The notes under the pieces: model-generated | The model's input: only the letters and a program-made list of their open reading frames with translations | The model's database searches: none | Told to the model about the DNA's origin: nothing | Made by a program: the position numbers and the translations under genes | In this document: piece by piece, positions 40,500-53,300 of the stretch | Position numbering within the stretch: the stretch's first letter is position 1 | How the letters are laid out: each line of letters opens with the position of its first letter | DNA from: Metopolophium dirhodum | Lineage: Eukaryota; Arthropoda; Insecta; Hemiptera; Aphididae | Direction: 5' to 3' | DNA length: 64,000 nt | NCBI RefSeq assembly: GCF_019925205.1 | Contig: NC_083562.1 | Location: 6,324,001-6,388,000, forward strand

Positions 40500-41580
40500 A
40501 TATATTTATGAAATTTTTTTTATGCATCACAGATCCAACTAAATGTTAACGCGAACAACTTCGCGTTTTTGGTTTGCTCGTATTTTTTTAACATATACGC
40601 AGACAAAATACACAATAATATATTGTACGTAATTAGGTAACCTTCGATTATCCGGCAGTACATTATTCGCTATTGTTGTGTTTTCATTCTCGTCCCGTGA
40701 TCACTAAATATAGCCATAGATAATATAATAGCTTAGGTAGTGTAACTATAATATTGGTATACCTATATGTGTATAGTATATGTATAATAATAAAGAGATA
40801 GAAAAAACAAACTACTCGGCATTTCCGTTTTGGTAAAACGATAAGAATCAATCTGTTTTTTAACATGTTAATTTAAAAATGTTTAACATGTTCGTTTTGT
40901 TATATTTTGACATTAATTTTTTTCATGTGCATATCATTATGATGTATTTATTCTATCGCGTTCGGTTTACCTTCTCCCCACCTGACCCTCTAACACACAT
41001 ACCTAGGTATGTCTAATACCTGACCTTCTAGGTCGTCGTATATTTTGTGGTACACATTACAATATTGTACTAAACACGCGTTTTTAAAAACTGATTTTCA
41101 CTTTACAGGTAATGTCAGACAGATTGTTTTTTCTCTAATGAATACGTTGAAAGAGTTCAATACTATATCATAATATTAATATATATGGTAGGCGTATACT
41201 TTATCGCATATATTCATGTAAAATAATGCAGTTAGATTGATACTATTATTATGAGTCAAAAATATTAGAATCTGCGTAAACAATTTATTCTATAATGCTG
41301 CCAATATATATTTATATGCGTTTTGGCGAGTGAAATACTATCGTTTACGTAGAGCCAAAATGTTTCATACGTTTTGCAAGTTTTACGTTACAGACACAAA
41401 TAAACAATAATATAAAACAGCAGTTAATAATATAATTTTTTTTTTGTAAAAAAAATACCAGTAAAGATAGACTTGTAATTATTTGATACTTATAATCGAC
41501 CTTAATATAACTAATTATACATTTATTTATACATACATAACAATTGTATGCTAAACCTGCAAAATATACATTTTTAATTT
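40500..41580. other. AT-rich intergenic sequence downstream of the GH27 gene
   Basis: No coding feature or element recognised between the polyadenylation signals and the LINE remnant. Confidence 0.6.
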
Positions 41581-41584
41581 ATGG

Positions 41585-41698
41585 CTTGCAAAACTTAGGA
41601 ACTTGTCGGCCTATATAGTATATACTGTGTGGGTCCCAAACAACTGAGCCAGGGACGGATCCAGGAAGGGGAGGGGGCTAGGGGCCCAGGCACCCCCA

Positions 41699-41733
<35 letters not shown>

Positions 41734-42510
41734 TAACAAATAAACAAAATCTAAACTTCTTTTTACATTGTCGCTTTATATAATATTAAATAATCAATAA
41801 TTTATTTATCACATTGATTACCCATACCTACTATTATGACAATATTTTTAAATTAAGAATAAAGTATAATATTGTATTATAACTGTATTTGAGTTGTAAA
41901 AATGCCCCCCCCCCCCCCAAAGATATTTGCTCTGGATCCGTGCGACCGTACCTGAACTGAGCCGTATTCAAGTATTGGTCTAACTAGAACACAATTATTA
42001 AGGGACTTCGGTGAGTTTGACAGTTTGAATTTATTAGCTATTCCCTTAACAAAACCTAGAGCTTTGTAAGCTGTTCATGTGCTGTGATCTATATGATAAC
42101 GTAGACAAAGGGTAGAAACAAAGACAAAATCCAAGGTAAACATGATAACATTGAAACTTCTAGTATAAGATAATATCCTACATTATAGGACTATGTTATT
42201 ATCTCTAATATCTATATATTATAGATTTACACTTATCAATGTTTAAGGACAAACCGATGGATTTTCCCCATTTGAAAATGTCATCTAAATCATTCTGAAA
42301 AGCTTCACAATCATCGAGGAAGTTAATTTTAAGTAAAAAGCTTCATAATAACATCTGCAAAACATAGAAGCCTGAAATACGGCATACTTGGAGAGCTGAC
42401 GTATAGAACTATTTATAAATACTGAAAAAAGGATCCGCGAGAAGTGAACTCTTTGTGCGTCACGCCCGAGGAGACTATACAAGTATAAAAGAAACAGATT
42501 TTGAGCCATA
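41585..42510 (-). pseudogene. Degenerate LINE reverse-transcriptase remnant (split by a MITE)
   Basis: On the minus strand, frameshifted pieces of a non-LTR retrotransposon RT can be read in the proper order. From high to low coordinate they are a degraded SRGSFFSVFINSS (normally QGS.LGPLLFS.FINS), FADVIMKLF where FADD would be expected, FLDDCEAFQNDLDDIFKWG with GLSLNIDKCKS, KALGFVKGIANKFKLSNS, and VLVRPILEYGSV continuing as VVWDPHT on the other side of the MITE at 41650-41954. Stops and frameshifts separate the pieces and the catalytic FADD is lost, so it is dead. Clade is probably jockey- or CR1-like, not proven. Confidence 0.8.
41650..41954. mobile_element. hAT-type MITE nested in the LINE remnant
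   Basis: The element starts CAGGGACGGATCCAGG and ends CTGGATCCGTGCGACCGTACCTG, giving related termini that start CAG and end CTG. The 8-bp sequence AACTGAGC flanks both sides (41642-41649 and 41955-41962), the size expected for hAT transposition. It interrupts the LINE coding sequence exactly within the EYGSVVW motif, so the pre-insertion site can be read. The interior holds an (AT)n run at about 41702-41729 and a C run near 41905. Confidence 0.85.
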
Positions 42511-42519
42511 GATCCATGT

Positions 42520-45060
42520 GAAAATCAAAAAATAATGTGTTAAAAGCTGGAAAATATACATTTAATGCAGCAAAAAAGGCATTATTTTAGCATATTTACT
42601 TTTATCAATTCTCAGCTATATAAATATACAATATAAATTAAATAAATAAATATTAAATATTAAATAACATAATAATTCGTTTAGGCTCACCTGATGCAAA
42701 AATTCTGACTCTGCCACTGCAGTATATTTACTATTCTGCACTAAGCAAAGAATAAGATTATAAACGTGATTTAATATAATATTATAATATATAAACACAC
42801 TATAAAAAAAATAGAAGGTATCGAACTTTTATGCTTATAAAAAAAATTCTGACTTTGTATTTTTAATATTTTTTAACTGTCATTGTCACAATATATTAGG
42901 AGCTTTGTATACAATTTTCAAGCTTTTTGACCCAACGAATACAATTTATTGATATTTATAGAAACTAAAAAAATTGGAAACTGAATATATGTCCATAAAC
43001 AGCTAAAAAAATGTTAAAATATTTTTAAAATCGTATGGTCTATATAAAATGGTAATATAAATATTCGACAAAAATTTTATGTATAAATGGTCATTTGTTT
43101 TAGAGTTACACCAAAAACCAAAATTTTTTCGTAAATATTCCCGTTTTTCCTTAATTTTTATTTTGTTTTTCCCTGCACTTCTAAAAACTATTGCCTATTT
43201 TGAACTCCTTAAAAACTGTTCATTTATTAATATATAATAAATATAATACTGGTCGTGGTCGGCAGTGCATAACGCGTAAACACACTAAATATGAATGGGC
43301 TATTCCCTATTACAATAAGCATAATGATTTGCCTATACAAACCTCCTAAAAATTGACAGTTTAGAACCATCTAAATGTATATACCACGGTTAAAATATAA
43401 ACATATTTGTTCTTTGGCTTTATGGCTCATTAAGTTATAATTTATATTTTATAATGTATCATCACTACTCGCAGTATCACAGAAAAAAATTAATTGGCAG
43501 TACGGCGGTAAGTGGTAACCATGGTGGTAACCAACAATGCATGTTATAAAATACATCACAAAATGACATCACTGGAATGAATAACAGTTTTAAAATTTCA
43601 CTCCGTTTTAATATAAATCCACCACTCTAGCACAGTGTTTATACGTGCGCAGTCATCCCTACACACGGGAACATTTATTTCCGTTTTCGTGTGAAAAATC
43701 GGACGAATATATAAGAGATTTCATTTATATACATATTATATAATATATACACTCGGAGCACACATCACTTGGAGCGTGGCTGCTATATATCCCTATATCT
43801 ATACGTATATAATAATATGTATATTAGAATTTGACTGTCGGACATCTCAAAAGAATTACAATGTGAAAGTAAATTCGCCCGTTCAATATGTATACGCGTT
43901 GAAATCCATCTATATTGAAATTACCATGACTGGTGTGCAATTTACATTTGATACCGCGTTCCAGAAAAAAAGTTCATTACTGTAACAAAAAAATAAATAA
44001 TCCTGTAGGTATAATCAGCAGTCTAGGGTTGAATACGTTTTCTTATTTTATTTTTTCTATACACTTATTACGGTAAGGTATACATAAAATATTATATATT
44101 ATACTGCAGTGAGAGTGAATAATAATCGTTATCGTTTATTTAAAACTGTGCATGCAAGTCTTGCAAATAACTATATATTATGCTCGGTATAATAATAATG
44201 GGTGTAAAAGATGAAAATAAAATAATTTTCTCTCGAATCGAGCATGGGGTGCATGGAGCATGGGTGCAATGGTGCATATTATTATTATGATTAGCCATTA
44301 GGTATCTGTATCGGTAAAGGCCACAGAAGCAGGTCCATATTGTAATATTTTTAGAAATATTACAGCAGTTTTAGTAGTATGTAAGTACCTCTATTTGAGG
44401 GTTCTGACTTTCCGAGTCCATTATTTTTACACGGAGATGAAAAAAGTTCACGCGCACATTACTACCACACACGTCCAACAATTATCGTGTACACATTATT
44501 GTGTGTGAGTATTTTTTTTTCTGTTATCCATTCGTAGCGAATACAATCTAAAATGCACTAACGTTTTCCAAGCTAATAACTTGAGAGGAAGGGTGGGGTG
44601 TCCAGAAGTGGTCCGTAAAGCATTAAGAAATTAATATGAAACTTACCGCACTAATTGTATATTACAAAGCTTAAAAAATGCATTGAAGAATTGAAAACCA
44701 ATTTAAAAAATTTATAAATAAATAATATGTATAATATAAAATGTAGATAGATACATTAATTACATTTTGTGTTTCATTGTATAGCACTGGGCAATTAGCT
44801 TAATATTTTCTAATGAAAACTGAGACGGTTATATCGGCAATTGTTGTTTTGTATCTTGACAAACTTGAAACTTCGTTTCGAGTCAACTGAAGTCATAAGA
44901 GCAAACATAGTACACTATAAAAATATAAATATTAGTAAAATAAATGATATGTCATGTTTTTAAGGAACTTAAGCTAAGTTTTTATTACATTTTATTTATT
45001 CTTATATAACATACTCGCAATGTGTCATATTCTGGTAACTGGTGGCGAAGTTTATTACCG
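42520..45060. other. AT-rich intergenic sequence, no gene recognised
   Basis: Several 60-70 codon open frames exist, but none has family motifs or supporting splice signals. Low-complexity A/T runs dominate. Confidence 0.55.
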
Positions 45061-45079
45061 GTGGGATTGCTGATAGGCA

Positions 45080-45788
45080 GTGTTGTAAAGTATCTTGAGT
45101 AAAAGTATTCAAATAGTTTTTCCTAATATTGAATACTTTTTATTTTGAAGTATTTTAATGATATTATTAGATACTTTTTTTCCTATTGAGTATTGAATAC
45201 TATGTGAATACTTATGTTTTATTCGTTTAATTCCTAATTCGTTTCTATTTATAATCCTTGTTAAATAAAAATACTGTGCCGTCGTGGTTATCTTTCGACT
45301 TTATAACAATTTTATACTATATAATATATTTATGATTTATGGACAATTCGATATCGGTTTTCGTCGATTAACAACTTAACTGAATGTTTTTTCTCCAGGA
45401 AATAGTTTATCATTGACGACGATTGAAACGGTACGTCGGTACCAGTATTAGCTTATTAAGTCAATAACAAAATATATAATATATACACAAAAGCCAATAA
45501 GCTTTTGATTAGCAGCTATACTTTATAATTAACTATACGAAAATATTATTACTAATTATTAGTACTACATACTATCTACCAAAAAAATAGTTATCAATTA
45601 TCATGACTGATCAGCGTTTTGAGTATAACAAATTATTTCAGAACTAAATAGACAGAACTAAATTTTTTTGTATTTGAAGATTATTTCAAATACTACTATT
45701 TATAGTATTTGGGTGGTACCTATTTTAAATACTTTATTTTATTTTATTTTATTTTAATACTTTATTTTAAAAGTATTTTTTACGGAGC
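45080..45788. repeat. AAGTATT/AATACTT-rich repeat, possible inserted element
   Basis: The segment begins GTGTTGTAAAGTATCTTGAG and is full of AAGTATT/AATACTT words, ending in a (TTTTA)n run and AAGTATTTTTTACGGAGC. TGCTGATAGGCA (45068-45079) and TGCTGATGGGCA (45789-45800) flank it with one mismatch, which would be a 12-bp target duplication. Superfamily is not assigned. The duplication could be chance. Confidence 0.45.
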
Positions 45789-45813
45789 TGCTGATGGGCA
45801 ATTTATTGTTATG

Positions 45814-46012
45814 TCACCGTTCCGAGATTTTCTTTGTGAGCCGGGTAGACCTGTGGCAGTGCTTCTGCGGCGGTGTCGACGGCGAATCGGCTCGATAATC
45901 ATCGTCGTCAATGACTTTTTCCGTCTTGATCCGTATTGTCGTCGTCGTCTTATATTTCTGCGTCTTCGGTTTCTCTGACTTGAGTTCGTTGTCAGTTGAA
46001 GAGCACGACTCA
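45814..46012 (-). CDS. Candidate terminal exon of an unidentified minus-strand gene
   Basis: Read on the minus strand after a weak acceptor (ATTTTAAG), the frame is open for 65 codons and gives ESCSSTDNELKSEKPKTQK, TTTTIRIKTEKVIDDDDY and SPSTPPQKHCHRSTRLTKK before a TGA at 45814-45816. An AATAAA lies 7 nt beyond the stop. The composition (Ser/Lys/Asp-rich, a DDDD run, SPSTPP) resembles disordered tails of nuclear proteins, and codon use is less AT-biased than the surroundings. No family is recognised, and no start codon lies in the frame within this exon, so upstream exons would be needed. It could also be an orphan or decayed exon. Confidence 0.35.
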
Positions 46013-46276
46013 CTTAAAATGAGCTTTCCCGAGTGTACACCGGAATATAGTATAACACGTCACGCGTTCTGGTTGGCACACTGTATCACTATGTCTGATG
46101 TATGAAAAACGCATCACCATTCATCTATGTGTGTGTGTTGTCGCATTGCGTTGGTGTGTTTTCCACTTGTTTACTTTGATTATTCCATTCAATGGGTTTA
46201 CTGGGTTTAGATTTTTACAACTATCGTGCCTGTGGTTGATGGCCCTGAGAAAGCCATTTTAGTGTACCTACTATAT

Positions 46277-46942
46277 CAGTGTTTCCCAACCTTTTTTTAC
46301 TCAACGCCCCTTTTAGATTTTTAAAATCACACACCGCCCCCCCTTCCCCAATCAATTTTTTAAAATGATAAACGTTTTATTTTTTAATAAGCTATTTAAT
46401 TTAAGACAAAATATCATTAACATTTTAACGCTACAATTTAGTTAATTTTAAATTTAAATACCTACTAATAATTAATAATTATATAATTTGATTTCGAATT
46501 CGCTAATATAAAATTATAATACAAAAAATACTTATGTGACTAATGACTGCCATGAGGTTGATGTTTTCCTGCTAACGAAATGATATCTGGTTCAATAGAT
46601 GTCAGCATTAGTCTTAAATCTCCACATAACATTGTCGGAATCGGCTAATCATTAGCCGCTAATCGGAATCTATACGATAACTCCGATAATAACGTCAAGT
46701 ACCTGTCAAGATAATTTTTTTGATATTATTTAAGTGTCTATAAATATTATACCTACATAATTGTGTTGATTACATTAGGTATTTTATTCTACGTAGTTAT
46801 ACATTTCATTACAATCAGTTATAAACAAAAAAAATTTAAATGATAGATGAGCGCCCCCTTTAGCGCCCCCCTCATAAAAACGCCCCCTTCAAAATAAAAA
46901 ATGCCCACAAGGGGGCGGTAGCGCCCACGTTGGGAATCACTG
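46277..46942. mobile_element. 666-bp hAT-type non-autonomous element, copy 1
   Basis: The termini are CAGTGTTTCCCAACCT on the left and AACGTTGGGAATCACTG-like on the right (complement CAGTGATTCCCAACG), flanked by a perfect 8-bp duplication TACTATAT (46269-46276 and 46943-46950). GC-rich ends with C and G runs surround an AT-rich centre. There is no coding sequence, so it depends on a transposase elsewhere. It sits directly beside the second LINE remnant. The copy at 56903-57568 is the same element in the opposite orientation. Confidence 0.92.
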
Positions 46943-46949
46943 TACTATA

Positions 46950-47400
46950 TAGTCGTTTCTCGTTACAAAATTCTAAATCAATGTACCTATACTTGGTCAT
47001 ATACTTGCACGTCCAAATTACTTGGCCAAAATTAAGATTCAATTTGACCAAACAAGTATATATGCATTTTTACACAAAAATTATTTCTAAAATATTAAGT
47101 ATTTCTATTAATAAAACCAACCATATTAAAAGATTTATTTATTCTAATTTTATGATTAATTTTAAAATTAACATCACATATTAAAAATAATTGCCCAAAT
47201 TATTGATTTAATTGACTTCAGTAAGACGAATAAGATAAATTATACAATTATAGGACTTTTACTATGTGTAAAATCATCAGCAAATAATACTTTTTTTATA
47301 AAACTATACATCAATGATCAGAACAAGCCATTAATAAAATATTAAAAATAGTAAAGGACCTAAATGAGGGCCTGACAAGACAGGATAATAGTCACTAATC
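46950..47400 (-). pseudogene. Second degenerate LINE reverse-transcriptase remnant
   Basis: On the minus strand, pieces of an RT appear in order from high to low coordinate: SGPHLGPLLFLIFY (47346-47375), KVLFADDFTHSKSPI with the catalytic FADD at 47273-47284, INKSFNMVGFINRNT, and LVKLNLNFGQVIWT where LVRS.LEYGSVVW is expected. The GPLLF and FADD pieces are in different frames and stops occur between the others, so the copy is inactive. It is a separate, older copy from the remnant at 41.6-42.5 kb. Confidence 0.72.
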
Positions 47401-47556
47401 ACAAAAGAAAATGTTATGTGCATTAAAATCTCTAGTTATCACATTTAGGTACTTATCATTCATTGTACTGTGCGCTGTAAATAAAATATTTGTTAAACAC
47501 AATGTGTCGAGTGTGTTCAAAAAAATTTAAATCATCCTGCAGTATATTATTTAGCC

Positions 47557-47805
47557 ATGAGTACCGACGATGTACTTACAGCTAGTGTGACGCTTTTTAT
47601 AATGGCATATTTCGAGATTATAATATTAAAAACAGTAACAATTGATATTGTATACATTGTAATTTTGTTGCAAGGCCTTATTTTAATTAACCTCGGTATA
47701 AATTATGCACCAATACGAGGCTTGTATATAACGATGATCGGAAAACCCCAGTATTTGCAGAGTATACCTTGGTCAATGGTCATATTATGTTCCTTCATTC
47801 CTTGA
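47557..47805 (+). CDS. 82-codon hydrophobic ORF, unsupported
   Basis: An uninterrupted ATG-to-TGA frame of 82 codons encodes a mostly hydrophobic product that could form two membrane segments (around FIMAYFEIIILK and VYIVILLQGLILINLG). No family is recognised, and AT-rich sequence readily yields hydrophobic chance frames. It lies next to LINE remnants. Listed only because it is cleaner than most frames here. Confidence 0.12.
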   Translation: MSTDDVLTASVTLFIMAYFEIIILKTVTIDIVYIVILLQGLILINLGINYAPIRGLYITMIGKPQYLQSIPWSMVILCSFIP

Positions 47806-48119
47806 TAGTAAAATGTCAACGTTTATATTTATGGGGAGGGGAGAAAATTAAATAGGACCGGGACGATAAAATTCTAAATACGACCCTGAAAGCTTGTATT
47901 TTGATTTATTCGAGTTAACACATTCTCAGGGTCACCATTTTAAATATTATACGACTTTATATCAAATATTGTATTATTAACAATAATAAACCATTGATCG
48001 AGCGGACTTATACGAAATCGAATAATAATAATAATAATAATTAAAATTAATATAATATGTAACATTATGATATGCTGTACGAAATATAAAAACAGTAATA
48101 CGACCATAGTCCAAACTGC

Positions 48120-48240
48120 GGGGGAGAGAAAAACAGAAGTTTCGTTCTTGGCTCGCTGCAATAATCGATTCGCTATCGTCACTCTCACTGTCGGAGCATG
48201 GTTTGAAATCGACTTTTGGTATCGAACGAAGTATTGAAGA
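48120..48240 (-). other. Acidic Ser-rich minus-strand frame, possible exon
   Basis: After a TAA at 48241-48243 the minus-strand frame reads SSILRSIPKVDFKPCSDSES then DDSESIIAASQERN before turning into low-complexity sequence. The SDSESDDSE run is typical of real acidic protein segments. It lies 2.1 kb upstream, on the same strand, of the candidate terminal exon at 45814-46012. Splice sites around it are weak, so this is only a candidate. Confidence 0.2.
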
Positions 48241-48249
48241 TTAAAACGC

Positions 48250-49640
48250 CTCTGAGGTGATGGAGAAACTGAACCAAAATATTGTGTGAAATGTGAATAA
48301 TGTACTATAGTTGTATATTAAAAATTGATTGTACGTTTTGACTTGACTTAGACATAGTGATGGTATCAGGTGGAAAATGGGATTTTGTTATGAATTCGTA
48401 TAAAAATTGTTTTCTACCGAATTACTTAACTCGTACAATACGAATACTCATAGTTAATAATGTCACAGGAATTGTAGGGAACTATTTGTTTTTTAAGCAT
48501 TTTTTTAACCACTTTTTACGACACTATTAAATATAACTACGCTTTATACTCGTGTCTCGTATTATATTTAAAAAAAATGTTTATGAAAAGACCCGAAGCA
48601 TCGGTTTATAAATGTGTGGGCTGTTTTGTGGCACTGCCTATAGCTTTATAATATTATAATAATATTAAATATCAAAAATATAAATACTTTTTGAAATAAA
48701 ATTAAAAATAGATCATGCAAGTACTCAATTGGATAGCTCGATATCTCGATTGAAATATTATTAAATATAAAATTCAATTCTAAATAATAAAGTAAAATAC
48801 AAAGTACCTATTTGGCTGAAAAAATACAAGTTATAATGGTTTTATAAATATTATTCGTAAGATATAACTGTGGCATTATAAGCACAACGATTATTAATAA
48901 TTAATTATACATTTTCCTGCGGTCGAGTTTGCTTTCAACTTCCAAGTGTTATTTATTATAGTTTTTTTAATTATGTTTACAATATATTTGATGCACAAAG
49001 ACGACAAAGAATCATTCCGTCATAAGAAAATAAATCATTTGTTATGACTTATGACTTATGAATGTTACAATTAAGTATTAAACTATTAACACATAATATC
49101 GGTAATACAATTAATAGCGATTTCGAATTTTGGTTAATATTGAAAAATACAAAGTGGAAATCCCTAATGAAATGCATTGCTATTAAAATAAAAGCCATGT
49201 GTGTTATACAACTATAGTATGATTGATTCTCTATGTCTATACCTAAGCTTTTTTGAAAAAAATGTATTTATATCACCAAAACCTGGATATTTTGTATTTT
49301 TAAAGCATTTACCATTCCCTTTGTACCTATACGTTTAAAATTAGGTATAAAAAAAAATGATTTAAACAATCTAAAAAAGAGCGTGTACCTACGTTGACGA
49401 TTCGCTGTTTCTATTCTTTTATATTTTAGTTCAAATCCTAAATATATCGACTAAACTATATCCTATAACTATTTCTGCTACTCGTTTTGAAGAACGCATA
49501 ATAATTCGTATTTGTTGATTTGACATTCCCTAGAGAAACAAAATTTGAAACGTCGTTATTGGATAAATTCAAAACGTCGTTGGAATCTAACACCAAATTC
49601 AATTTTGCTCATCTCAGCTGATTGCGATACCTATTATAGC
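48250..49640. other. AT-rich intergenic sequence
   Basis: Nothing recognised. A short minus-strand frame starting at 49612 (MSKIEFGVRFQRRFEFIQ then stop) lies at the edge of the CpG island, without supporting signals. Confidence 0.5.
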
Positions 49641-49669
49641 TGGCTGCTGATACTATAAATCGCTATGAG

Positions 49670-50290
49670 CGTCGTCAAAAAGCCGTGTCCATTGATCCGG
49701 CTCGCGGTAAAGGGCGGCCCGTCGAGTGCCGCCCGTTAGCTGCTGGCTGGATCGCGGGCGCGCGGTGGCCGGTGGGTCACGATACGGCGGGTGGCCGGGG
49801 CACGCCGCGCGTCCCTTCGCCAACGCCACACCGGTGACGCTCACACGTCGCGCCAGGCGGCCAGCACAGAAACGCACGCACACCTGGAATCGTCCGAGCG
49901 CACGCGGAATTCGCGAAAGCCGCCGACTACGACGTAGTACTAGGTATATACATACGCGCTGACAACACGTACGCTCGCGTATACGTCTGTACAATATATA
50001 CACACGCACACGTCACGTACGCGCGCGTGATGTGTCGCCCCGGCGGTCAGTAGTCGGCGGCGCGCCACGTGCTCTCTACACACGACGCTCTGCGCTCCGC
50101 GTCGTACGCGTCCACCGCCGGGACGTGCGACCGCATTACGCGCTCGCGCGCCGTGCACACCACGTGCTGCACGCCATTCACGCGATCGCGCGCGCCCACT
50201 TGCACACGCGCACTGGTACGCAAACACACGCGTGCGCGCGCGCTACCCGCACCGGCCATATTATCACTCGTATTCGTGACGTCTTTATCG
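49670..50290 (+). promoter_or_regulatory. CpG island with possible first exon ending at 50290
   Basis: This is the most GC- and CpG-rich stretch in the window, with alternating CG/CA tracts, while both flanks are AT-rich. Because GC-rich sequence has few stops, long frames open on both strands and none looks like a protein. A TCAGT arthropod-type initiator lies at 50047-50051, and a strong donor, ATCG followed by GTAAGT, lies at 50291, suggesting a plus-strand 5'UTR exon of about 240 nt. The gene it would serve is not visible in the following 13.7 kb. A minus-strand gene start is also possible. Confidence 0.4.
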
Positions 50291-50399
50291 GTAAGTTATT
50301 TATACGTCATTATCAGTGTTGTTATTATTATTATTATTTTGTTGTTGTTATTATAGTCCGTACACACTGCAAGGAGGGGGGCTGCAAATGTGTAGGGAA

Positions 50400-53300
50400 G
50401 GGTTGACTTTAATTTTCATAAAATCTAATTCAAATTAGAACTTTGTTTATTTTTTCGAACTCATGGATTTTATTAATTTTTTATGAACTTTCAAATTTTA
50501 AATTTAATTTATTAATCTATTTTAATTTTAAATAAAATGATACATAAACATATTATCATAGAGTACAAGTGGTACAACTATTTATATTTTATAAAATTAA
50601 AATTATATTTATTTAATCGTTGGTATATCGATATCGAACTTGATATTTCTCAAACTGTTCAAAATATTCGATTTCGAGTATTAATTTAGAACGAACTTTG
50701 AACTGTTTAAATTTCTCGAAGTTTCCTTTGTTTGAGATCGGAAGTTCGAGAAACTGGCTATAGCAAAAAGTAATGTAACAGATTAAATTTTGAAAAAATG
50801 TGGTATTATTATAGTTGTATATTTGTATGATAAAAGTTAATCGTAGATTCGACGGTCTTACATTTGATTTTACTCTTAAAAGTAAAAATACTACAGCAGT
50901 GTGTATAATATTATGCGTAAAGTGTACAATTGTTTTATCAATAAACATGGAAATTGTTTTTTGTTTTTAATTTTGATTCCTTTTTAAAATCTTGTATATT
51001 TACAGGTTGGTATAATCGATGTAAACCTATTATACTAGGGTACGTACATTTTCAATATATCAGATTAATATTTCATTTTAACTTAATGGATTCAAAATAT
51101 TAACTAATAGGCAATAGCTAAGTTATCACACTGCAGATATGAATTTAAAAAGTTAGGAAAAATTAACTTTCAACTAATTAATCCCCACATTTGCATACTC
51201 AGGTCATAATCTACCATATATTTATAAATGTTATGCCTATATAAAGAATTAATATTCGTTTTTGTAAGATTAATTTTTATAGGCCATTTTAATTTTTTTT
51301 TTTTGATTTTTACTTATACTCATTTAAGTAATCAAGTTATAAAAACTGAATAGACCTTTTAGATTGGCCGTAGCCCTCGTTTTATTTTAGCTGTGTACCT
51401 AACCTATAGTAGTCAAAAAAATGTTACACCAAACAAAATAAGACGTTGTTACAATGTTACATTAAATAACTAAATATTTATTAGGACTATTACTATACCT
51501 ACATAGTAATAACCAAAAACCTTTTACTAATTTGACCATAGTTGTTTTAAAAGTTGATCGTAATACATAATATATGAATACATGTTACACGGAAATGGTA
51601 ATTACTAAATAGAATATAGTATAATTATAAATATAATATACAGACTTGGCTACACAATTGGCTAAACACAGTGTAAAACAAAGGGAAACCACGGCGATTT
51701 TGGGGATGGGGGGGAATGCCCCTTGCCCCCTCACCACTGGATCCGCCACTGCTGCTCACGTAATATTATCACAGATTATCACAAAACAGTTAATACTATC
51801 TGCGATATTATATCGTATACTGAATAGTGAGCTATATCATACTATTATAAAATATACAATATATTGGTACGCTTGTCCCATACGAGTCGCGACTTTTCAA
51901 ATTTAGCTGGCACGTGTACACAATAAACATTTTATGAGACTTTGCAGGATTGACTTTTATTCAGAAGTCCTGACACGTCATAATAATAACGTGTAATTGT
52001 ATGCAACATATAATAATCATACATGTTTACGAACACAATGGTCTGAAATTCACCTGGACAGTGTAATGTACTTACGATAAAACTAAATAAGCTGTCCGGT
52101 CAACGATTCCTTTATTGGGCATTCTCCTCGACGACTAGCTCAGCTCGACGCGGTGTATAACATTATATTTATAGTAAATATCATATCGATGGTACAGCTG
52201 CAGTAAAATATACGTCTAATATCGATCATAATATTAGGTATAGCCGATACCTATATTATATACCTGATATTTTATTCGCGTGCAACAATAACATATAGGT
52301 AAGCTTCGTAAAATCGCGAGACGGTGAAATTTATGACGATAAACCCAGTTTTTTCCCCTCGAATGTCGGAATCGTTATTTTTTTCGAAAGCGGTGATTGA
52401 TCAGCTGATTCCAAGTAATAATAATAATAATGATAATGTATAACCATTTAATCTATTCTGTGGTATAACACTGGATTTCAAAGAGTTGGGCTCGGGAGTT
52501 GAGTATCCATTTTAGGAACATTATAATTATTATTATCTGTGGAGTAACAACCATGCTGACCTGCAATATAATAATATACTCTGCAGTAGTGTGCAGTCGT
52601 ACCAACCGTTCCTTAACTTTTACAAATGTTAAAATAAGTTAAAACCACGGCCGTCATATTATAAATAATATAAATATTTATTTGTCCATGGCAAAATCTT
52701 ACTATTGTTCATTCAAATTCAACGTTTGGAATCACCGCAGATACTCTATACCATAGTATTATAGTATATATCTGTGAGAATCTCTGGAGATTAAAAGCTG
52801 TAAATAAAATATTATAACTCAGTAGTCAGTACGAACATGTCATAATTGTTTAGGTACCTACGTTAATGTGTTCATTTTATTAAAACGTTCAATAAAATAT
52901 CTTAAATTGTGAACATAAAGAATTCATGTGTATAGATATTAATATATTATACATTATATGCGAATTGGTACATCAAATCAAATGTCAATATTCCGTCAGT
53001 ACTCGTGTATTATGTTCACTTACCTACAGGTACGTTTGTAGTTTATAATTATTAATACATGGGATCAATATTAATTTTAAATACTATTTGGTGATTATTT
53101 TTTTACTGTACACAATCCAAACAAATTGAATAAAAATTAAGATCGCCTTAATACCTAGGTACTCAAAAACTTAAAATAGGTAATAGTAAAAATTAATGAG
53201 TTCTATACGGGAAATGTATTTTTTTTATACGTTTTATAAATTTGAATATTCTGCGCTTATATCTTAACGTAGGTATAAACGTTGTGCTATAAAATTATAT

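Noticed and set aside
49653..50406. Several 70-124 codon ORFs in the CpG island
   Set aside because: All frames on both strands are open because of GC composition; the Arg/His/Thr-rich products look like repeat translation.
50613..50948. 111-codon minus-strand ORF
   Set aside because: AT-rich composition (Phe/Asn/Tyr/Ile), no family motif and no supporting signals.
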